The position numbers and the translations under genes are program-made. Of a DNA stretch of 64,000 nucleotides, positions 15,886 to 25,656 are shown piece after piece. The DNA is from Aquirufa antheringensis. GTDB taxonomy: Bacteria; Bacteroidota; Bacteroidia; Cytophagales; Spirosomataceae. Below the pieces are notes generated by a model. That model was not told the DNA's origin and ran no database searches. It saw only the letters and a program-made list of their open reading frames with translations. Each line of letters starts with the position of its first letter. The first letter of the stretch is position 1. The stretch is taken from positions 63,662 to 127,661 of the forward strand of contig NZ_SEWZ01000001.1 of assembly GCF_004307425.1 (NCBI RefSeq), in the 5' to 3' direction.

Positions 15886-17751
15886 TTATCTATCCGATAA
15901 CTCGAGCCACCTCAGCTCCTTCTCTTCCAGCTTATTCTTGATGTCCTCGATAGCTTTCGCCCAATCGGTTAACAATTGAAAGTCTTCCGAGCCCTGGTTG
16001 AGTTTTTCGACGAAGGAATCTTTTTCGATTTCTAAAGCCGCCATTTCTTTTTCAAGTTCCTCGAACTCTTTTTGTTCCTTGAAGCTAAGCTTAGGTCCTT
16101 TAGGTGCTGCCGCTACGGGAGCCGATGTCGATGGAGCTTTTACGGGACTTTGCTTGGCAGCCGGCTCATCTTCCTTGTTTTCTAAAGCCGTGCGGTAATC
16201 CGTGTAGTTTCCATTAAAGAAGTTCACTTCGCCTTCACCTTCTACTAGAATTAACTGGTCTACTAGATTGTCCATGAAATAGCGATCATGGGAAACTAAT
16301 AAAAGACACCCTTGGAACTCACTTAAAAAGTCTTCTAGTAACTGTAAGGTGTCTAAGTCCAAATCATTCGTCGGCTCATCGAGAATCAAGAAATTTGGAT
16401 TCTTTACCAGCACCCGCATTAATTGTAGACGCTTCTTTTCGCCACCTGACAGCTTTTCCACCGGAGTATATTGCTGAGCAGTAGGGAAGAGGAATTTGCT
16501 CAAAAACTGGCTTGGGCTGAGTGATTCGTTCTTTCCGTAAGGGATGACTTCAGCGATTTCGGTGATGGTGTCGATGACGCGTTGTTCTGGGCGGAAATCG
16601 AAGGGAATTTGGGTATAATAGCCCACCACTAGCGTTTCGCCGGGATCGATGGTGCCTGAATCCGGTTGTTCTAAACCAGTTAAGAGTTGTAAGAACGTCG
16701 TTTTGCCGGCGCCGTTTTTGCCTACGATACCGATGCGGTCCTTCTTCTTAAACGTATACGTAAAATCGTTGATGATCTTCTTGTCTCCCCATGCCTTTTT
16801 CAGGTGGTTGATTTCGATGATCTTGTTACCTAGACGGGACATTTGGATGTTGAGTTCCAGTTTGCTGTCGTCTAGTTTTTTGTTCGCTTTTTCTTCGGTT
16901 TCGTAGAAGGCATCGATGCGGGATTGGGACTTAGTTCCACGCGCTTTGGGTTGCTTGCGCATCCACTCGAGTTCTTTCCGGTAGAGGTTTTTTGCCTTCG
17001 ACACGCTGCTGGCATCCGATGCTTCGCGCTCGGCTTTTTTCTCTAAGAAGTAGGCGTAATTTCCTTCGTAAGTATAGATGGAGCCGTCGGCTAATTCCAT
17101 CATCTTATTGCAGACCTTGTCTAGGAAATAACGGTCGTGGGACACGACAAGAACGGTGACGTTAGGGCCGGACATGATTCCTTCCAGCCATTCGATGGTT
17201 TCGATGTCCAAATGGTTAGTCGGCTCATCCAGAATCATAATATCTGGACTCTCGATAAGTAGTTTAGCGAGGGAAAGACGTTTCTTTTGGCCCCCAGATA
17301 AAGTAGAAACCTTTTGGTCGCCATCTGGAATGCCTAAGCGGCTGATAATTTGTTTCGCACGTGCCTCGTAATCCCATGCGTTGTGGGCTTCCATTAAGGC
17401 GAAGGCGTCTTCTAATTCTTTCGAATCGCCAGACAGCATCGCTTTCTCGTAGGATTTGATGGCAACTGCGCTAGGTAAATCGTCCGAGAACAGGTAATTA
17501 AGGACTTGTTCGTTTTCAGCGAAAATCGGATTCTGAGGTAGGTAACCTACGCGAATTCCTTTGCGGATGGAGATTTTTCCCTCGTCTGGCGTTTGCATCC
17601 CCATGAGAGATTCCATTAAGGTGGTTTTACCTGTGCCGTTTTTTCCGATGAGGGCTACTTTTTCGCCTTTTTGGAGGCCAAAAAATAAACCTTTAAACAC
17701 CCATCTTTCGCCTAGGTTGCGTGATATGTTCTCCGCCGATAAATAATTCAT
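15886..17751 (-). CDS. ABC-F family ATPase (Uup/EttA-like)
   Basis: A 621-aa soluble protein with two ABC domains and no membrane segment, the ABC-F plan for ribosome-associated ATPases. Domain 1 carries 'GKNGTGKTT' (~37-45), 'LSGGQKKRLSLA' and 'MILDEPTNHLDIET'. Domain 2 carries 'GKNGAGKTT' (~345), 'LSGGEKKRLQLM' and 'LILDEPTNDLDLDT'. A charged linker (~240-305) joins them. A C-terminal coiled coil at ~560-620, after a Pro/Ala-rich segment, is Uup-like. It probably acts on translation or DNA metabolism. tatC lies just upstream on the same strand with a 22-nt gap. Confidence 0.92.
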   Translation of the reverse strand: MNYLSAENISRNLGERWVFKGLFFGLQKGEKVALIGKNGTGKTTLMESLMGMQTPDEGKISIRKGIRVGYLPQNPIFAENEQVLNYLFSDDLPSAVAIKSYEKAMLSGDSKELEDAFALMEAHNAWDYEARAKQIISRLGIPDGDQKVSTLSGGQKKRLSLAKLLIESPDIMILDEPTNHLDIETIEWLEGIMSGPNVTVLVVSHDRYFLDKVCNKMMELADGSIYTYEGNYAYFLEKKAEREASDASSVSKAKNLYRKELEWMRKQPKARGTKSQSRIDAFYETEEKANKKLDDSKLELNIQMSRLGNKIIEINHLKKAWGDKKIINDFTYTFKKKDRIGIVGKNGAGKTTFLQLLTGLEQPDSGTIDPGETLVVGYYTQIPFDFRPEQRVIDTITEIAEVIPYGKNESLSPSQFLSKFLFPTAQQYTPVEKLSGGEKKRLQLMRVLVKNPNFLILDEPTNDLDLDTLQLLEDFLSEFQGCLLLVSHDRYFMDNLVDQLILVEGEGEVNFFNGNYTDYRTALENKEDEPAAKQSPVKAPSTSAPVAAAPKGPKLSFKEQKEFEELEKEMAALEIEKDSFVEKLNQGSEDFQLLTDWAKAIEDIKNKLEEKELRWLELSDR

Positions 17752-17773
17752 TCGTTTGTTGTTGAGAATTCGA

Positions 17774-18640
17774 TTAAGAATTCGATTCCATCTCTTCTTC
17801 TCTTATTTTACGCTTCAAGACGCGGCCTGAAACGCCAATACTGATTTCATATAAGCCTAAAAGTGGGAACGCCACTAAAAGCTGTGAAATCACATCTGGA
17901 GAAGGGGTGATGATCGCCGCCACGATAAAAATGACAATAAGGGCATGTCTGCGATATTCCCGCATGAAGGACGGGGTTAAAATGCCTACTTGAGATAGCA
18001 CAAAGGCTATCATCGGTAATTGGAAGGTGATTCCGCAAGCTAACGTTAACATCGATAACAAGGAAATGTAATCGTTGATGTCAAATTGGTTTTGGATGCT
18101 CGGATCTAATTTAAAGTTCGCAAGGAAATTAATGGCCATAGGTGCCACCACAAAATACCCGAAAGCAACCCCACTAAAAAACAATACAGAAACCCAAAAT
18201 ACCGCCCCACGCGCTGCTTTCAATTCCTTGCTTTTTAAGCCTGGTTTGATGAAGCGCCACAATTCGTGGAACATGTAAGGGAACGCAAATAAAAGACCTA
18301 CGATGATCGACTGTGTTAGGGCCATCATGAATTGACCTGAAACCTCTCTACTTTGAAGTATAAAATCAGCCTTCTGCATGCACAAACTAGGCATGTTGAA
18401 GAGGTCAGCGGCTTGACACAGGATTTGGTTCGTATAAAAATCCGTTTTCGTGGGACCTAAAATGATCGAACTGAAAATGAATTCACGGAAGAACCAAGCG
18501 GCCACTGCGAAAATAAAAAAGGAAGCAACAGATCGCAGAATATGCCATCTTAATTCTTCTAAATGACCTAGGAAGGACATCTCTGTGCCATCCGATGCGT
18601 CATCGTCGTCGAAATCGTCAAAATCTTGATCTGTTGCCAT
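17774..18640 (-). CDS. tatC: Twin-arginine translocase subunit TatC
   Basis: A 288-aa inner-membrane protein with six helices that binds twin-arginine signal peptides. It has the TatC N-terminal pattern 'MSFLGHLEELRWHILRS' after an acidic 18-residue extension ('DFDDFDDDDASDG'), then 'FIKPGLKSKE' and 'ITPSPDVISQLLVAFPLLGLYEISI'. The ~35-residue periplasmic loop (~60-95) is longer than in E. coli TatC and has two cysteines. No tatA/tatB is adjacent. glyA ends 6 nt upstream, so glyA-tatC-ABC-F may be co-transcribed. Confidence 0.95.
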   Translation of the reverse strand: MATDQDFDDFDDDDASDGTEMSFLGHLEELRWHILRSVASFFIFAVAAWFFREFIFSSIILGPTKTDFYTNQILCQAADLFNMPSLCMQKADFILQSREVSGQFMMALTQSIIVGLLFAFPYMFHELWRFIKPGLKSKELKAARGAVFWVSVLFFSGVAFGYFVVAPMAINFLANFKLDPSIQNQFDINDYISLLSMLTLACGITFQLPMIAFVLSQVGILTPSFMREYRRHALIVIFIVAAIITPSPDVISQLLVAFPLLGLYEISIGVSGRVLKRKIREEEMESNS

Positions 18641-18646
18641 GTGTTA

Positions 18647-19936
18647 TTATAGGTATAATGGGAATTGCTTCACCCACTCATTTACTTCTCCTTTGATAGA
18701 TTTCAATACCGCCTCATTATCGTGGTTCATCAAGGCCTTGTCGACCATCTCCACGATTTGAGCCATATCCGTTTCTTTCAAACCACGTGTCGTCATCGCC
18801 GCCGTTCCCACACGCATACCTGAAGTAACGAATGGAGACTTGTCGTCGAATGGAACCATGTTTTTGTTGATTGTAATATCGGCTTGAATCAACGTATTCT
18901 CTGCTAATTTACCACTCAATCCTTTCGGACGTAAGTCAATTAACATCAAGTGATTATCTGTGCCGCCTGAGATGATATCGTATCCTTTCGCTAAAAAGGC
19001 CTTCGCCATCGCTTGCGCATTCGTCCGCACCTGCTTCGCATATGCCTCGAATGTAGGAGTTAATGCCTCGCCAAAAGCAATCGCTTTCGCCGCAATCACG
19101 TGCTCTAAAGGACCACCCTGCGTTCCTGGGAACACGGCGCCATCTAAACACGCAGACATCATTTTCAATTCTCCTTTTAAGGTTTTAAAGCCAAATGGAT
19201 TCTCAAAATCATTCCCCATCATAATCAAACCACCACGTGGTCCACGAAGCGTTTTGTGCGTCGTAGTCGTGATAATATGGCAATGTTGAACCGGGTTATT
19301 TAATAAACCCTTCGCGATTAACGCAGATGGGTGTGAAATATCAGCTAATAAAATCGCTCCTACTTGGTCAGCGATCGCGCGTAGACGGGCATAATCCCAA
19401 TCACGAGAATAAGCAGACGCACCACAAATGATCAATCTTGGTTTTTCTTTAAGGGCAGTTGCTTCTACTTTGTCCCAATCGATCAATCCCGTTTCTTTCT
19501 CTACACCGTAGAAGAACGCTTGGAAATATTTACCCGAGAAATTCACTGGAGAACCGTGTGAAAGGTGACCACCGTGAGACAAATCAAATCCTAAGATTTT
19601 ATCGCCTGGGTTTAAGAATGATAAGAATACCGCCGCATTCGCTTGCGCACCAGAGTGAGGTTGAACGTTTGCCCAAGTCGCACCGAATAATTGTTTCGCA
19701 CGCTCAATCGCTAAGGTCTCTACTTCATCCACTACTTCGCAACCACCATAATAACGCTTTCCTGGAAGACCTTCCGCGTATTTGTTGGTTAAAACACTTC
19801 CCTGTGCTTCCATCACCTGAGGAGAGGTGAAGTTTTCAGAGGCGATTAATTCAATGCCAAATTCTTGGCGATGTGCCTCCTGGTTAATCAGGTCAAAAAT
19901 TTCTTTGTCTCGTTGTGTAGGGAAAGTGGATGCCAT
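18647..19936 (-). CDS. glyA: Serine hydroxymethyltransferase GlyA
   Basis: A PLP enzyme that converts serine plus tetrahydrofolate to glycine and methylene-THF. The start is set at 19936 (429 aa, normal for the family); a frame opening at 19975 would add 13 poorly conserved residues. Visible motifs are '[19 protein letters not shown]', '[17 protein letters not shown]', 'QPHSGAQAN', '[12 protein letters not shown]', the PLP-lysine motif '[14 protein letters not shown]', and '[15 protein letters not shown]'. It is divergent from dsbD and upstream of tatC on the same strand. Confidence 0.96.
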   Translation of the reverse strand: MASTFPTQRDKEIFDLINQEAHRQEFGIELIASENFTSPQVMEAQGSVLTNKYAEGLPGKRYYGGCEVVDEVETLAIERAKQLFGATWANVQPHSGAQANAAVFLSFLNPGDKILGFDLSHGGHLSHGSPVNFSGKYFQAFFYGVEKETGLIDWDKVEATALKEKPRLIICGASAYSRDWDYARLRAIADQVGAILLADISHPSALIAKGLLNNPVQHCHIITTTTHKTLRGPRGGLIMMGNDFENPFGFKTLKGELKMMSACLDGAVFPGTQGGPLEHVIAAKAIAFGEALTPTFEAYAKQVRTNAQAMAKAFLAKGYDIISGGTDNHLMLIDLRPKGLSGKLAENTLIQADITINKNMVPFDDKSPFVTSGMRVGTAAMTTRGLKETDMAQIVEMVDKALMNHDNEAVLKSIKGEVNEWVKQFPLYL

Positions 19937-20086
19937 AAAAAGAAATGGGTTCTGGATTACAATTTGAAAGGTCAAAAATACGTTTTTTTCTCCAAATTGA
20001 AAAACGAAAAGAGCCTATAATAAGACAAATATCACGCACGTTTCTGCGCTTTTTTCTTAATTTTGACATTGCATTTTGAGACAAAC

Positions 20087-22084
20087 ATGAAATTAAAATA
20101 TATCGCCTTTCTTTTGTTCGCTTTCTTGGCCATTCCGGCCATTGCCCAAAAGATTACCCCCGCTAAATGGTCTTGGTCTATCAAGCCTGCAAACCCGAAA
20201 GTAGGGGAGCAAGCAGAGGTCATTTTTAAAGTCGCCATTGAAAAAGATTGGTACCTTTACTCGTCTGATTTTGACAAGGATTTAGGTCCTGTTGTGACAA
20301 CGGTTACCTTTAAACCAGGAGTTGGTTTTCAAACAGTGGGCGGCTTACAAGCCATCAATCCCCATTCGAAAACGGATACCGAGATTTGGAATGGAACCTA
20401 TACCTATTTCACTGGGCAAGCAGAATTCCGTCAAAAAATCAAAATCACCGCCTCGGCTTACACGATTGAGGGTTCCTACGATTCCCAATCTTGCTCGAAC
20501 GTTTCTGGACTTTGTGTGCCTATTAGAGGCGTTTTCGCTTTAAGTGGAATGGCGGAGAAGGTAGTTTCCGCTGACACGGCTGCCGTTCCCGTTATCGAGC
20601 CGGTGACTGTGGACTCCGTAGTGGCAAAACCTACCGTTGCGACCACACCGACTGAAGCACCCGCAGATGACTCCCTTTTCGCTTTCTTTTGGATCGCCTT
20701 AGGCGCCGGATTCTTAGCTTTATTGACACCATGTGTTTATCCCTTAATCCCGATGACCGTGAGTTTCTTTACGAAGCAAAAGGGCGGGAAAGGCTTAGCT
20801 TTCTTATACGGTGGATTTATTGTGTTGATTTATGTGTTTTTCGGAACCCTACTAGCCTTCTTTGCGGGTGCAAGTTTCGCGAACTTCCTAAGCACGCACT
20901 GGATCCCGAATATGCTCTTCTTTACGATATTTATCCTATTCGGTATTTCGTTCTTAGGTGCGTTTGAAATTGTATTGCCATCGAATCTAGTGAACACGGT
21001 GGATGCGAAGTCGGATAAAGGCGGCTTCATAGGGGTGTTCTTTATGGCTTTCACGCTTGTCTTAGTTTCCTTTTCTTGCACAGGACCACTTGCTGGGTCC
21101 ATCTTGATCGCAGCTTCTCAAGGTGCTTTCTTGAAACCAATCATCGGGATGTTAGGTTTCTCCTTAGCCTTTGCGATTCCGTTTACCTTGTTCGCGATTT
21201 TCCCTGGTTTCATGCAGAAACTGCCTAAGTCAGGCAATTGGATGAATGAGGTGAAAGTCGTTTTGGGCTTCTTAGAAATTGCGCTTGCGTTTAAATTCTT
21301 AAGCGTGGCGGATCAGGTTTACCACTGGCATCTATTGGATCGCGAGATCTTCCTAGCGATTTGGATTGCGATCTTTACGGCCTTGACCTTGTATTTATTC
21401 GGTAAGATTTCCTTGCCACACGATGGTCCTGCGAAGAATCTGTCAGTTCCACGTACCCTGTTTGCGACGGCGGTTTTAGCCTTTGTCATTTACTTGGTTC
21501 CGGGGATGTTCGGAGCGCCGTTGAAAGGGCTTTCTGGCTGGTTGCCGCCGATGAATTCGCAGGATTTCAAAGGTTCGCAAGCGGCTGAGCCTGTTGCGCA
21601 AAAAAGCGACGCATTATATAGCGATTTCTTAGAACTGCCTTTAGGCCTGGATGGTTATTTTGATTTCGAGCAGGCGAAAGCGGCTGCCTTGAAGGCAAAC
21701 AAACCCTTGTTTATCGACTTCACAGGACATGGTTGTGTGAATTGTCGGAAGATGGAGGAATATGTATGGTCTGATCCTTCCGTTTTACAGCGACTAAAAA
21801 ACGATTATGTGGTGGTGGCCTTGTATTGCGACGACAAAACGGAATTGCCGGCAGACAAGTGGTATACTTCGAAAGTAGACGGGCAGGAGAAGAAGACTTT
21901 AGGGGACCAAAACCTCGACTTTCAAATTTCTCGCTTCAACTCAAACGCGCAACCGCATTACGTTTTATTAGATCCTCGTAAGGATGATAAGCCTATGGTT
22001 CAACCGGTCGCTTTCGACGCCAATGTCTCTCACTTTGTTAGCTTCTTAGACGAAGGTAAATCCATCTATCAATCTGCGAAATAA
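20087..22084 (+). CDS. dsbD: Thiol:disulfide interchange protein DsbD
   Basis: A 665-aa inner-membrane reductant carrier that brings electrons from cytoplasmic thioredoxin to periplasmic thiols, including apocytochrome c. The ATG at 20087 begins a signal peptide ('MKLKYIAFLLFAFLAIPAIAQ') and is preferred to an upstream in-frame start. Order: N-terminal DsbD-alpha domain (~25-155), eight-helix core (~205-500) with C216 ('TPCVYPL') and C331 ('SFSCTGPL'), then a thioredoxin domain with C550-V-N-C553. Its stop overlaps the next ATG as TAATG. It fits functionally with the ccm operon at 34.5-39 kb. Confidence 0.94.
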   Translation: MKLKYIAFLLFAFLAIPAIAQKITPAKWSWSIKPANPKVGEQAEVIFKVAIEKDWYLYSSDFDKDLGPVVTTVTFKPGVGFQTVGGLQAINPHSKTDTEIWNGTYTYFTGQAEFRQKIKITASAYTIEGSYDSQSCSNVSGLCVPIRGVFALSGMAEKVVSADTAAVPVIEPVTVDSVVAKPTVATTPTEAPADDSLFAFFWIALGAGFLALLTPCVYPLIPMTVSFFTKQKGGKGLAFLYGGFIVLIYVFFGTLLAFFAGASFANFLSTHWIPNMLFFTIFILFGISFLGAFEIVLPSNLVNTVDAKSDKGGFIGVFFMAFTLVLVSFSCTGPLAGSILIAASQGAFLKPIIGMLGFSLAFAIPFTLFAIFPGFMQKLPKSGNWMNEVKVVLGFLEIALAFKFLSVADQVYHWHLLDREIFLAIWIAIFTALTLYLFGKISLPHDGPAKNLSVPRTLFATAVLAFVIYLVPGMFGAPLKGLSGWLPPMNSQDFKGSQAAEPVAQKSDALYSDFLELPLGLDGYFDFEQAKAAALKANKPLFIDFTGHGCVNCRKMEEYVWSDPSVLQRLKNDYVVVALYCDDKTELPADKWYTSKVDGQEKKTLGDQNLDFQISRFNSNAQPHYVLLDPRKDDKPMVQPVAFDANVSHFVSFLDEGKSIYQSAK

Positions 22085-22530
22085 TGTCTTGGGGAGCCTA
22101 TTCTGGTGTAATGATCGCCACGGGATTGAAGTTTATCGCTGGGCCCATCACGGGTTTTAGCCTCGGTTTAACTTGGTATGAGACGGTTTTTTTTACCTGG
22201 CTAGGGGCGATGTTAATGGTAACCTTTATTATTACATCGGGAAAAGCCATTTTAGGATTAGTCTCTAAATACCGGACCACGAAACCTAAATTATTCTCTA
22301 AACGTGTTCGCTATGCGGTAGACATTTGGCAGCGATTCGGAATTAAAGGTATTGCAGCTCTTATGCCTTTGATTTTCACACCTATAGGAGGAAGTTTACT
22401 AGCGCTTTCGTTCAAAGTACCTACTGCGCGCATCTTGTTTTTTATGGGAATCTCCTCGCTGATTTGGGCACTCATCTATGTGGCTGGAATTTACCAATTG
22501 ACTTTTTTAAGGGATATGCTGGTGCATTAA
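22084..22530 (+). CDS. Conserved hypothetical membrane protein coupled to dsbD
   Basis: A 148-aa protein with three or four membrane helices (~5-22, 30-52, 95-112, 118-140) and a basic loop 'KYRTTKPKLFSKRVRYAVDIWQRFG' between them, followed by 'GIAALMPLIFTPIGGSLLALSFK'. The layout is like small-multidrug-export/COG2426-type proteins, but I cannot fix the family. The start overlaps the dsbD stop (TAATG), so it should be made together with DsbD. It ends at a terminator. Confidence 0.75.
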   Translation: MSWGAYSGVMIATGLKFIAGPITGFSLGLTWYETVFFTWLGAMLMVTFIITSGKAILGLVSKYRTTKPKLFSKRVRYAVDIWQRFGIKGIAALMPLIFTPIGGSLLALSFKVPTARILFFMGISSLIWALIYVAGIYQLTFLRDMLVH

Positions 22531-22555
22531 TCGCACGACTCTCGCGAAAGAGCAT

Positions 22556-22584
22556 AAAAAAAGCCGGATAAACCGGCTTCTTTA
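22556..22584. terminator. Terminator between convergent genes
   Basis: AAGCCGG (22561-22567) pairs with CCGGCTT (22573-22579) around ATAAA, with an A-run before and T residues after, so it works in both directions. It serves the dsbD pair and the lipoprotein gene ending at 22604. Confidence 0.8.
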
Positions 22585-22603
22585 AAATCTATGTGATCAG
22601 GAA

Positions 22604-22852
22604 CTAGTTTCCTTGATTGATCGCTTTTCCTTTGAATAATTTCTCGCGGATGGCATTCGCTTTCACTTCTAGTTCAGGTTTTGCATCGTAGGTTAATTTC
22701 GATTGAACCGCTGCACTGTCTGGGTGAACACCGTACACATACTCATCGCCTTTGCGCACGTCTTTTTGTTTAATTGTGTTGTTTTTTTGGTAATCACAAG
22801 AAGTCGCTACCGCTAAAATGGCTACTAAAGAAAGTAAATTCGTTAATTTCAT
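22604..22852 (-). CDS. Hypothetical small lipoprotein
   Basis: An 82-aa protein with a short signal and a lipobox ('LLSLVAILAVATSC', Cys19), then a hydrophilic mature part ('KQKDVRKGDEYVYGVHPDSAAVQSKLTYDAKPE') ending in a basic helix. It should be anchored in the outer or inner membrane by lipid. I recognise no family. It has its own promoter (TATTTTTG at 22878-22885) and a terminator at 22556-22584, so it is monocistronic. Confidence 0.8.
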   Translation of the reverse strand: MKLTNLLSLVAILAVATSCDYQKNNTIKQKDVRKGDEYVYGVHPDSAAVQSKLTYDAKPELEVKANAIREKLFKGKAINQGN

Positions 22853-22877
22853 AAGGCTGTGTCAATAATTATTTGCA

Positions 22878-22885
22878 AAAATAAG
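22878..22885 (-). promoter_or_regulatory. -7 promoter element of the small lipoprotein gene
   Basis: On the minus strand TATTTTTG matches TAnnTTTG exactly, 25 nt before the lipoprotein start and inside the 51-nt gap after the M3 peptidase gene. No exact -33 TTTG is seen. Confidence 0.55.
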
Positions 22886-22903
22886 GAATAGGTCATCGTT
22901 CGC

Positions 22904-24607
22904 CTAACTTTCGGCAATTTTTTTAAGTTGATCCGCTAAAAAGTCCATTAATTCCTGGATATACGGCTTACTGAAATTGAATTCGATACCGGCAGTGGCA
23001 TAAATCGTTTTCATCGGTTGAGTATATCCCAGTGAAAGCGCGGCGATGTATTGCTCGAGGGCTTTTTTCGGATTTTGGCAATAATTACGCCAAACCGCCA
23101 GCGCTCCTAATTGCGCAATCGCATACTCAATGTAATAGAAAGGCACTTCGAACAGGTGCAATTGTTTTTGCCAAATATTCGACCGCACCTCCGCTAATCC
23201 CGTCCAATCTGTCACCGTATCCGAGAATTTCGAAACGATTTCATTCCACTTCTCTTCGCGTTGTGCCACAGAATGTGTTGGGTTCTCATACACCCAATGC
23301 TGGAAAGCATCGATGGTCGCCACCCAGGGAAGTGTCTCTAAGATGTCTTCTAGGTGCTTGATTTTGGCACGTTTCGCCTCTTCGGGATTCGTAAAATAAT
23401 GTCCCCAAAGGTCCATTGTCATCAATTCCATACTCATCGAAGCCAGCTCAGCCACTTCAGATGGGAAATTACGGAAGGAATTTAAGGCTAGGTCTTTGGT
23501 CAAAATACTGTGCACCGCATGCCCGCCTTCGTGTAACAAAGTCACCACATCACGCACGGTTCCTGCCGCGTTCATAAAGATGAACGGATAGCCCGTCTCC
23601 TCTAATGGATAGTTATAACCGCCAGGATTCTTGCCCTTGCGCGAGTCTAAATCGAAACGATCAAGCGTCACCATTTCTTTTAGGCAATTGCCTAAGAACG
23701 GATCCATCTCGTCGAAAACGCCGATTGTTTTGGTCAATAATTCTTCTCCTGTCTCAAAAGGTTTCAAAGGTCCACGACCTAATGGATCCACCGCCTTGTC
23801 AAAGGGCTTTAAGGAATCCAAGCCCATTTCTTCTTTGCGCTTCGCCGCCGCATCGTTCAATAATGGAACAACAGTTTCTGCGACTGCCTCGTGGAATTCA
23901 AAACATTCTGCCGGACCGTAATCAAAACGACCTAAGCTCGCGAAGGCATAATCGCGGTAGTTTTCAAAACCTGCATTCAAAGCCACTTGATGGCGTTTTT
24001 CAATAAGCGAAGTATACAAATCGTTTAACTCATTTTTGATTGTCAAACGCTTTTGAACCATCGTTTGGTAGACTTCTTCGCGTTCCGCGCGATCAGTGGA
24101 TTCCAACAATGCCCCCGCCTGTTGCAAGGTTTTTTCTTCGCCTTTTATCGCCACCATCAAGGCGCCAGTTAAAGCCCCGTAATTGGTTTCTAGATTTTGT
24201 AATTCTGTGAACAAGGGGATATTTTCCTCGCGGAAGATTTCGATCGCCTTCTTCATCCCGCGCAACATCACTGGGAATCCCGTTTCCGTTAGCTCGTTCA
24301 CGAACGGACTTTCGATCACTTTCTTATTCCACGCATCGTCAAAAACAGAGGCATTGGGCATGATTTCGTTCACAAACTGCGCGTAGCTCGTTTGCAAAGT
24401 CTCGTTTTGGTTATCGCAAGACATTTTGATGTAGCGCCACGCAAAGTTTTCCGATAAGTAGGATTCTAATTCGGAGCGATTCGCACAAAAATCCCGTAAA
24501 TCTGCAATGCTGGAGATTTCCGTCGCACTCAATTGCTCAAAATAAGGCAATACCGATTCCCAGGTACTTAATTGAAAATCTGCCGGTAAAAATGTTCTCT
24601 GTTTCAT
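22904..24607 (-). CDS. M3 family metallopeptidase (oligoendopeptidase F-like)
   Basis: A 567-aa cytoplasmic zinc peptidase. The zinc motif is H359-E-G-G-H363 in 'VVTLLHEGGHAVHS', with the third ligand expected in 'NFPSEVAELASMSMELM' about 25 residues on. There is no signal peptide. The family degrades short peptides. It starts one base after the stop of the ferredoxin-reductase gene (TAATATG), so it is in an operon with it and the GHL10 gene. Confidence 0.92.
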   Translation of the reverse strand: MKQRTFLPADFQLSTWESVLPYFEQLSATEISSIADLRDFCANRSELESYLSENFAWRYIKMSCDNQNETLQTSYAQFVNEIMPNASVFDDAWNKKVIESPFVNELTETGFPVMLRGMKKAIEIFREENIPLFTELQNLETNYGALTGALMVAIKGEEKTLQQAGALLESTDRAEREEVYQTMVQKRLTIKNELNDLYTSLIEKRHQVALNAGFENYRDYAFASLGRFDYGPAECFEFHEAVAETVVPLLNDAAAKRKEEMGLDSLKPFDKAVDPLGRGPLKPFETGEELLTKTIGVFDEMDPFLGNCLKEMVTLDRFDLDSRKGKNPGGYNYPLEETGYPFIFMNAAGTVRDVVTLLHEGGHAVHSILTKDLALNSFRNFPSEVAELASMSMELMTMDLWGHYFTNPEEAKRAKIKHLEDILETLPWVATIDAFQHWVYENPTHSVAQREEKWNEIVSKFSDTVTDWTGLAEVRSNIWQKQLHLFEVPFYYIEYAIAQLGALAVWRNYCQNPKKALEQYIAALSLGYTQPMKTIYATAGIEFNFSKPYIQELMDFLADQLKKIAES

Positions 24608-24608
24608 A

Positions 24609-25655
24609 TTAATCTAAGTCAATCACTACGCCAGTGCTCAATGGATGTGCCACGCAAGTTAAAATATAGCCCTTCGCGATCTCGCCTGGGGTTAAGCCGT
24701 CTTCCTCGTCCATCCCCACTTTTCCGCTCGAACATAGACCCATACAAGCCGTACACATGCCTGCTTGGCAAGAATAGGGGATGTCTAAGTCAGCCTCTAA
24801 AGCCGCCTCTAAAATGGTTTCGCTCGGTTGAACGGTAATTTTATGTTCTTTTCCTTCGTAAATCAGGGTCACTTCTTGCGTTTGCAACGTGCCATCCTCT
24901 TCGGCTTGCTCCATCTCTTCGCTGGCCACCACTCCGAAAGATTCCTGGTGAATTTGACCTGCCGGCACATCAAACATCGCTAAAGACGATTGCACTTCCG
25001 TCATCATTCCTTGCGGACCGCACAAATAATAATGGGCAGATGCGATGTCTAGGCCTAGTTCTTGTTTTAAATAATACACAATCGAAGCCTGGTTGATTCG
25101 GCCTTTCAATCCTGGCCAATTCGCAGCGGGTTGAGAGATAACGTGCAATACTTTGAAGCGATTGGAGTGCGAGGACTCTAATGCATCCAAGATCTTTTTG
25201 AAGATAATTTGATCCTCGTGACGAGAACCGTAGATTAAGTGAATTTTAGACAAGGGTTCGCCATGTAAGATCGTTTTGATCATCGATAACAAAGGCGTGA
25301 TTCCTGAACCTGCGCCCACGAATACATAATTTTTCGAAGCAGACGCCTCCGCTTCCAGGGTAAAATTCCCCATCGGTTCCAGCACCTCTAAGCTATCGCC
25401 CTCTTTCAAGGTGTCGCAAAGAAAGTTAGAAACTAGGCCACCCTCAATACGTTTTACGGTGATTGCAGGGGACATATCGGTCTTCGAAGAAGACGACAAA
25501 CTATAACTTCTACGGACTTTTTTACCCTCGATTTCGGGGATAACGGTTAAAAATTGACCCGATAGATAATGCAAGGCATTGTGAATGGGTTGCCAAAAAT
25601 GGATCGTCTTCGTATCGATCGTCTCTTCCGTAATTTCTTTAATTTTTAAATGCAT
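24609..25655 (-). CDS. PaaE-like ferredoxin:NAD(P)H oxidoreductase with C-terminal [2Fe-2S] domain
   Basis: A 348-aa flavo-iron-sulfur reductase. The ATG at 25655 is used because it follows the previous stop by one base. An FAD domain (~1-100, 'RRSYSLSSS') comes first, then an NAD(P)H domain (~110-225, 'VFVGAGSGITPLLSMI', 'YLCGPQGMM'), then a plant-type ferredoxin domain (~265-348) with cysteines in 'CQAGMCTACMGLC' and a last one in 'YILTCVAHP'. PaaE is the reductase of phenylacetyl-CoA epoxidase, but no other paa genes are present. Here it more likely feeds another oxygenase or desaturase. Confidence 0.9.
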   Translation of the reverse strand: MHLKIKEITEETIDTKTIHFWQPIHNALHYLSGQFLTVIPEIEGKKVRRSYSLSSSSKTDMSPAITVKRIEGGLVSNFLCDTLKEGDSLEVLEPMGNFTLEAEASASKNYVFVGAGSGITPLLSMIKTILHGEPLSKIHLIYGSRHEDQIIFKKILDALESSHSNRFKVLHVISQPAANWPGLKGRINQASIVYYLKQELGLDIASAHYYLCGPQGMMTEVQSSLAMFDVPAGQIHQESFGVVASEEMEQAEEDGTLQTQEVTLIYEGKEHKITVQPSETILEAALEADLDIPYSCQAGMCTACMGLCSSGKVGMDEEDGLTPGEIAKGYILTCVAHPLSTGVVIDLD

Positions 25656-25656
25656 A

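Noticed and set aside
24609-25655. Phenylacetate degradation operon from the PaaE-like gene
   Set aside because: None of paaA-D or later pathway genes is nearby; the neighbours are a peptidase and a glycoside hydrolase-like protein.
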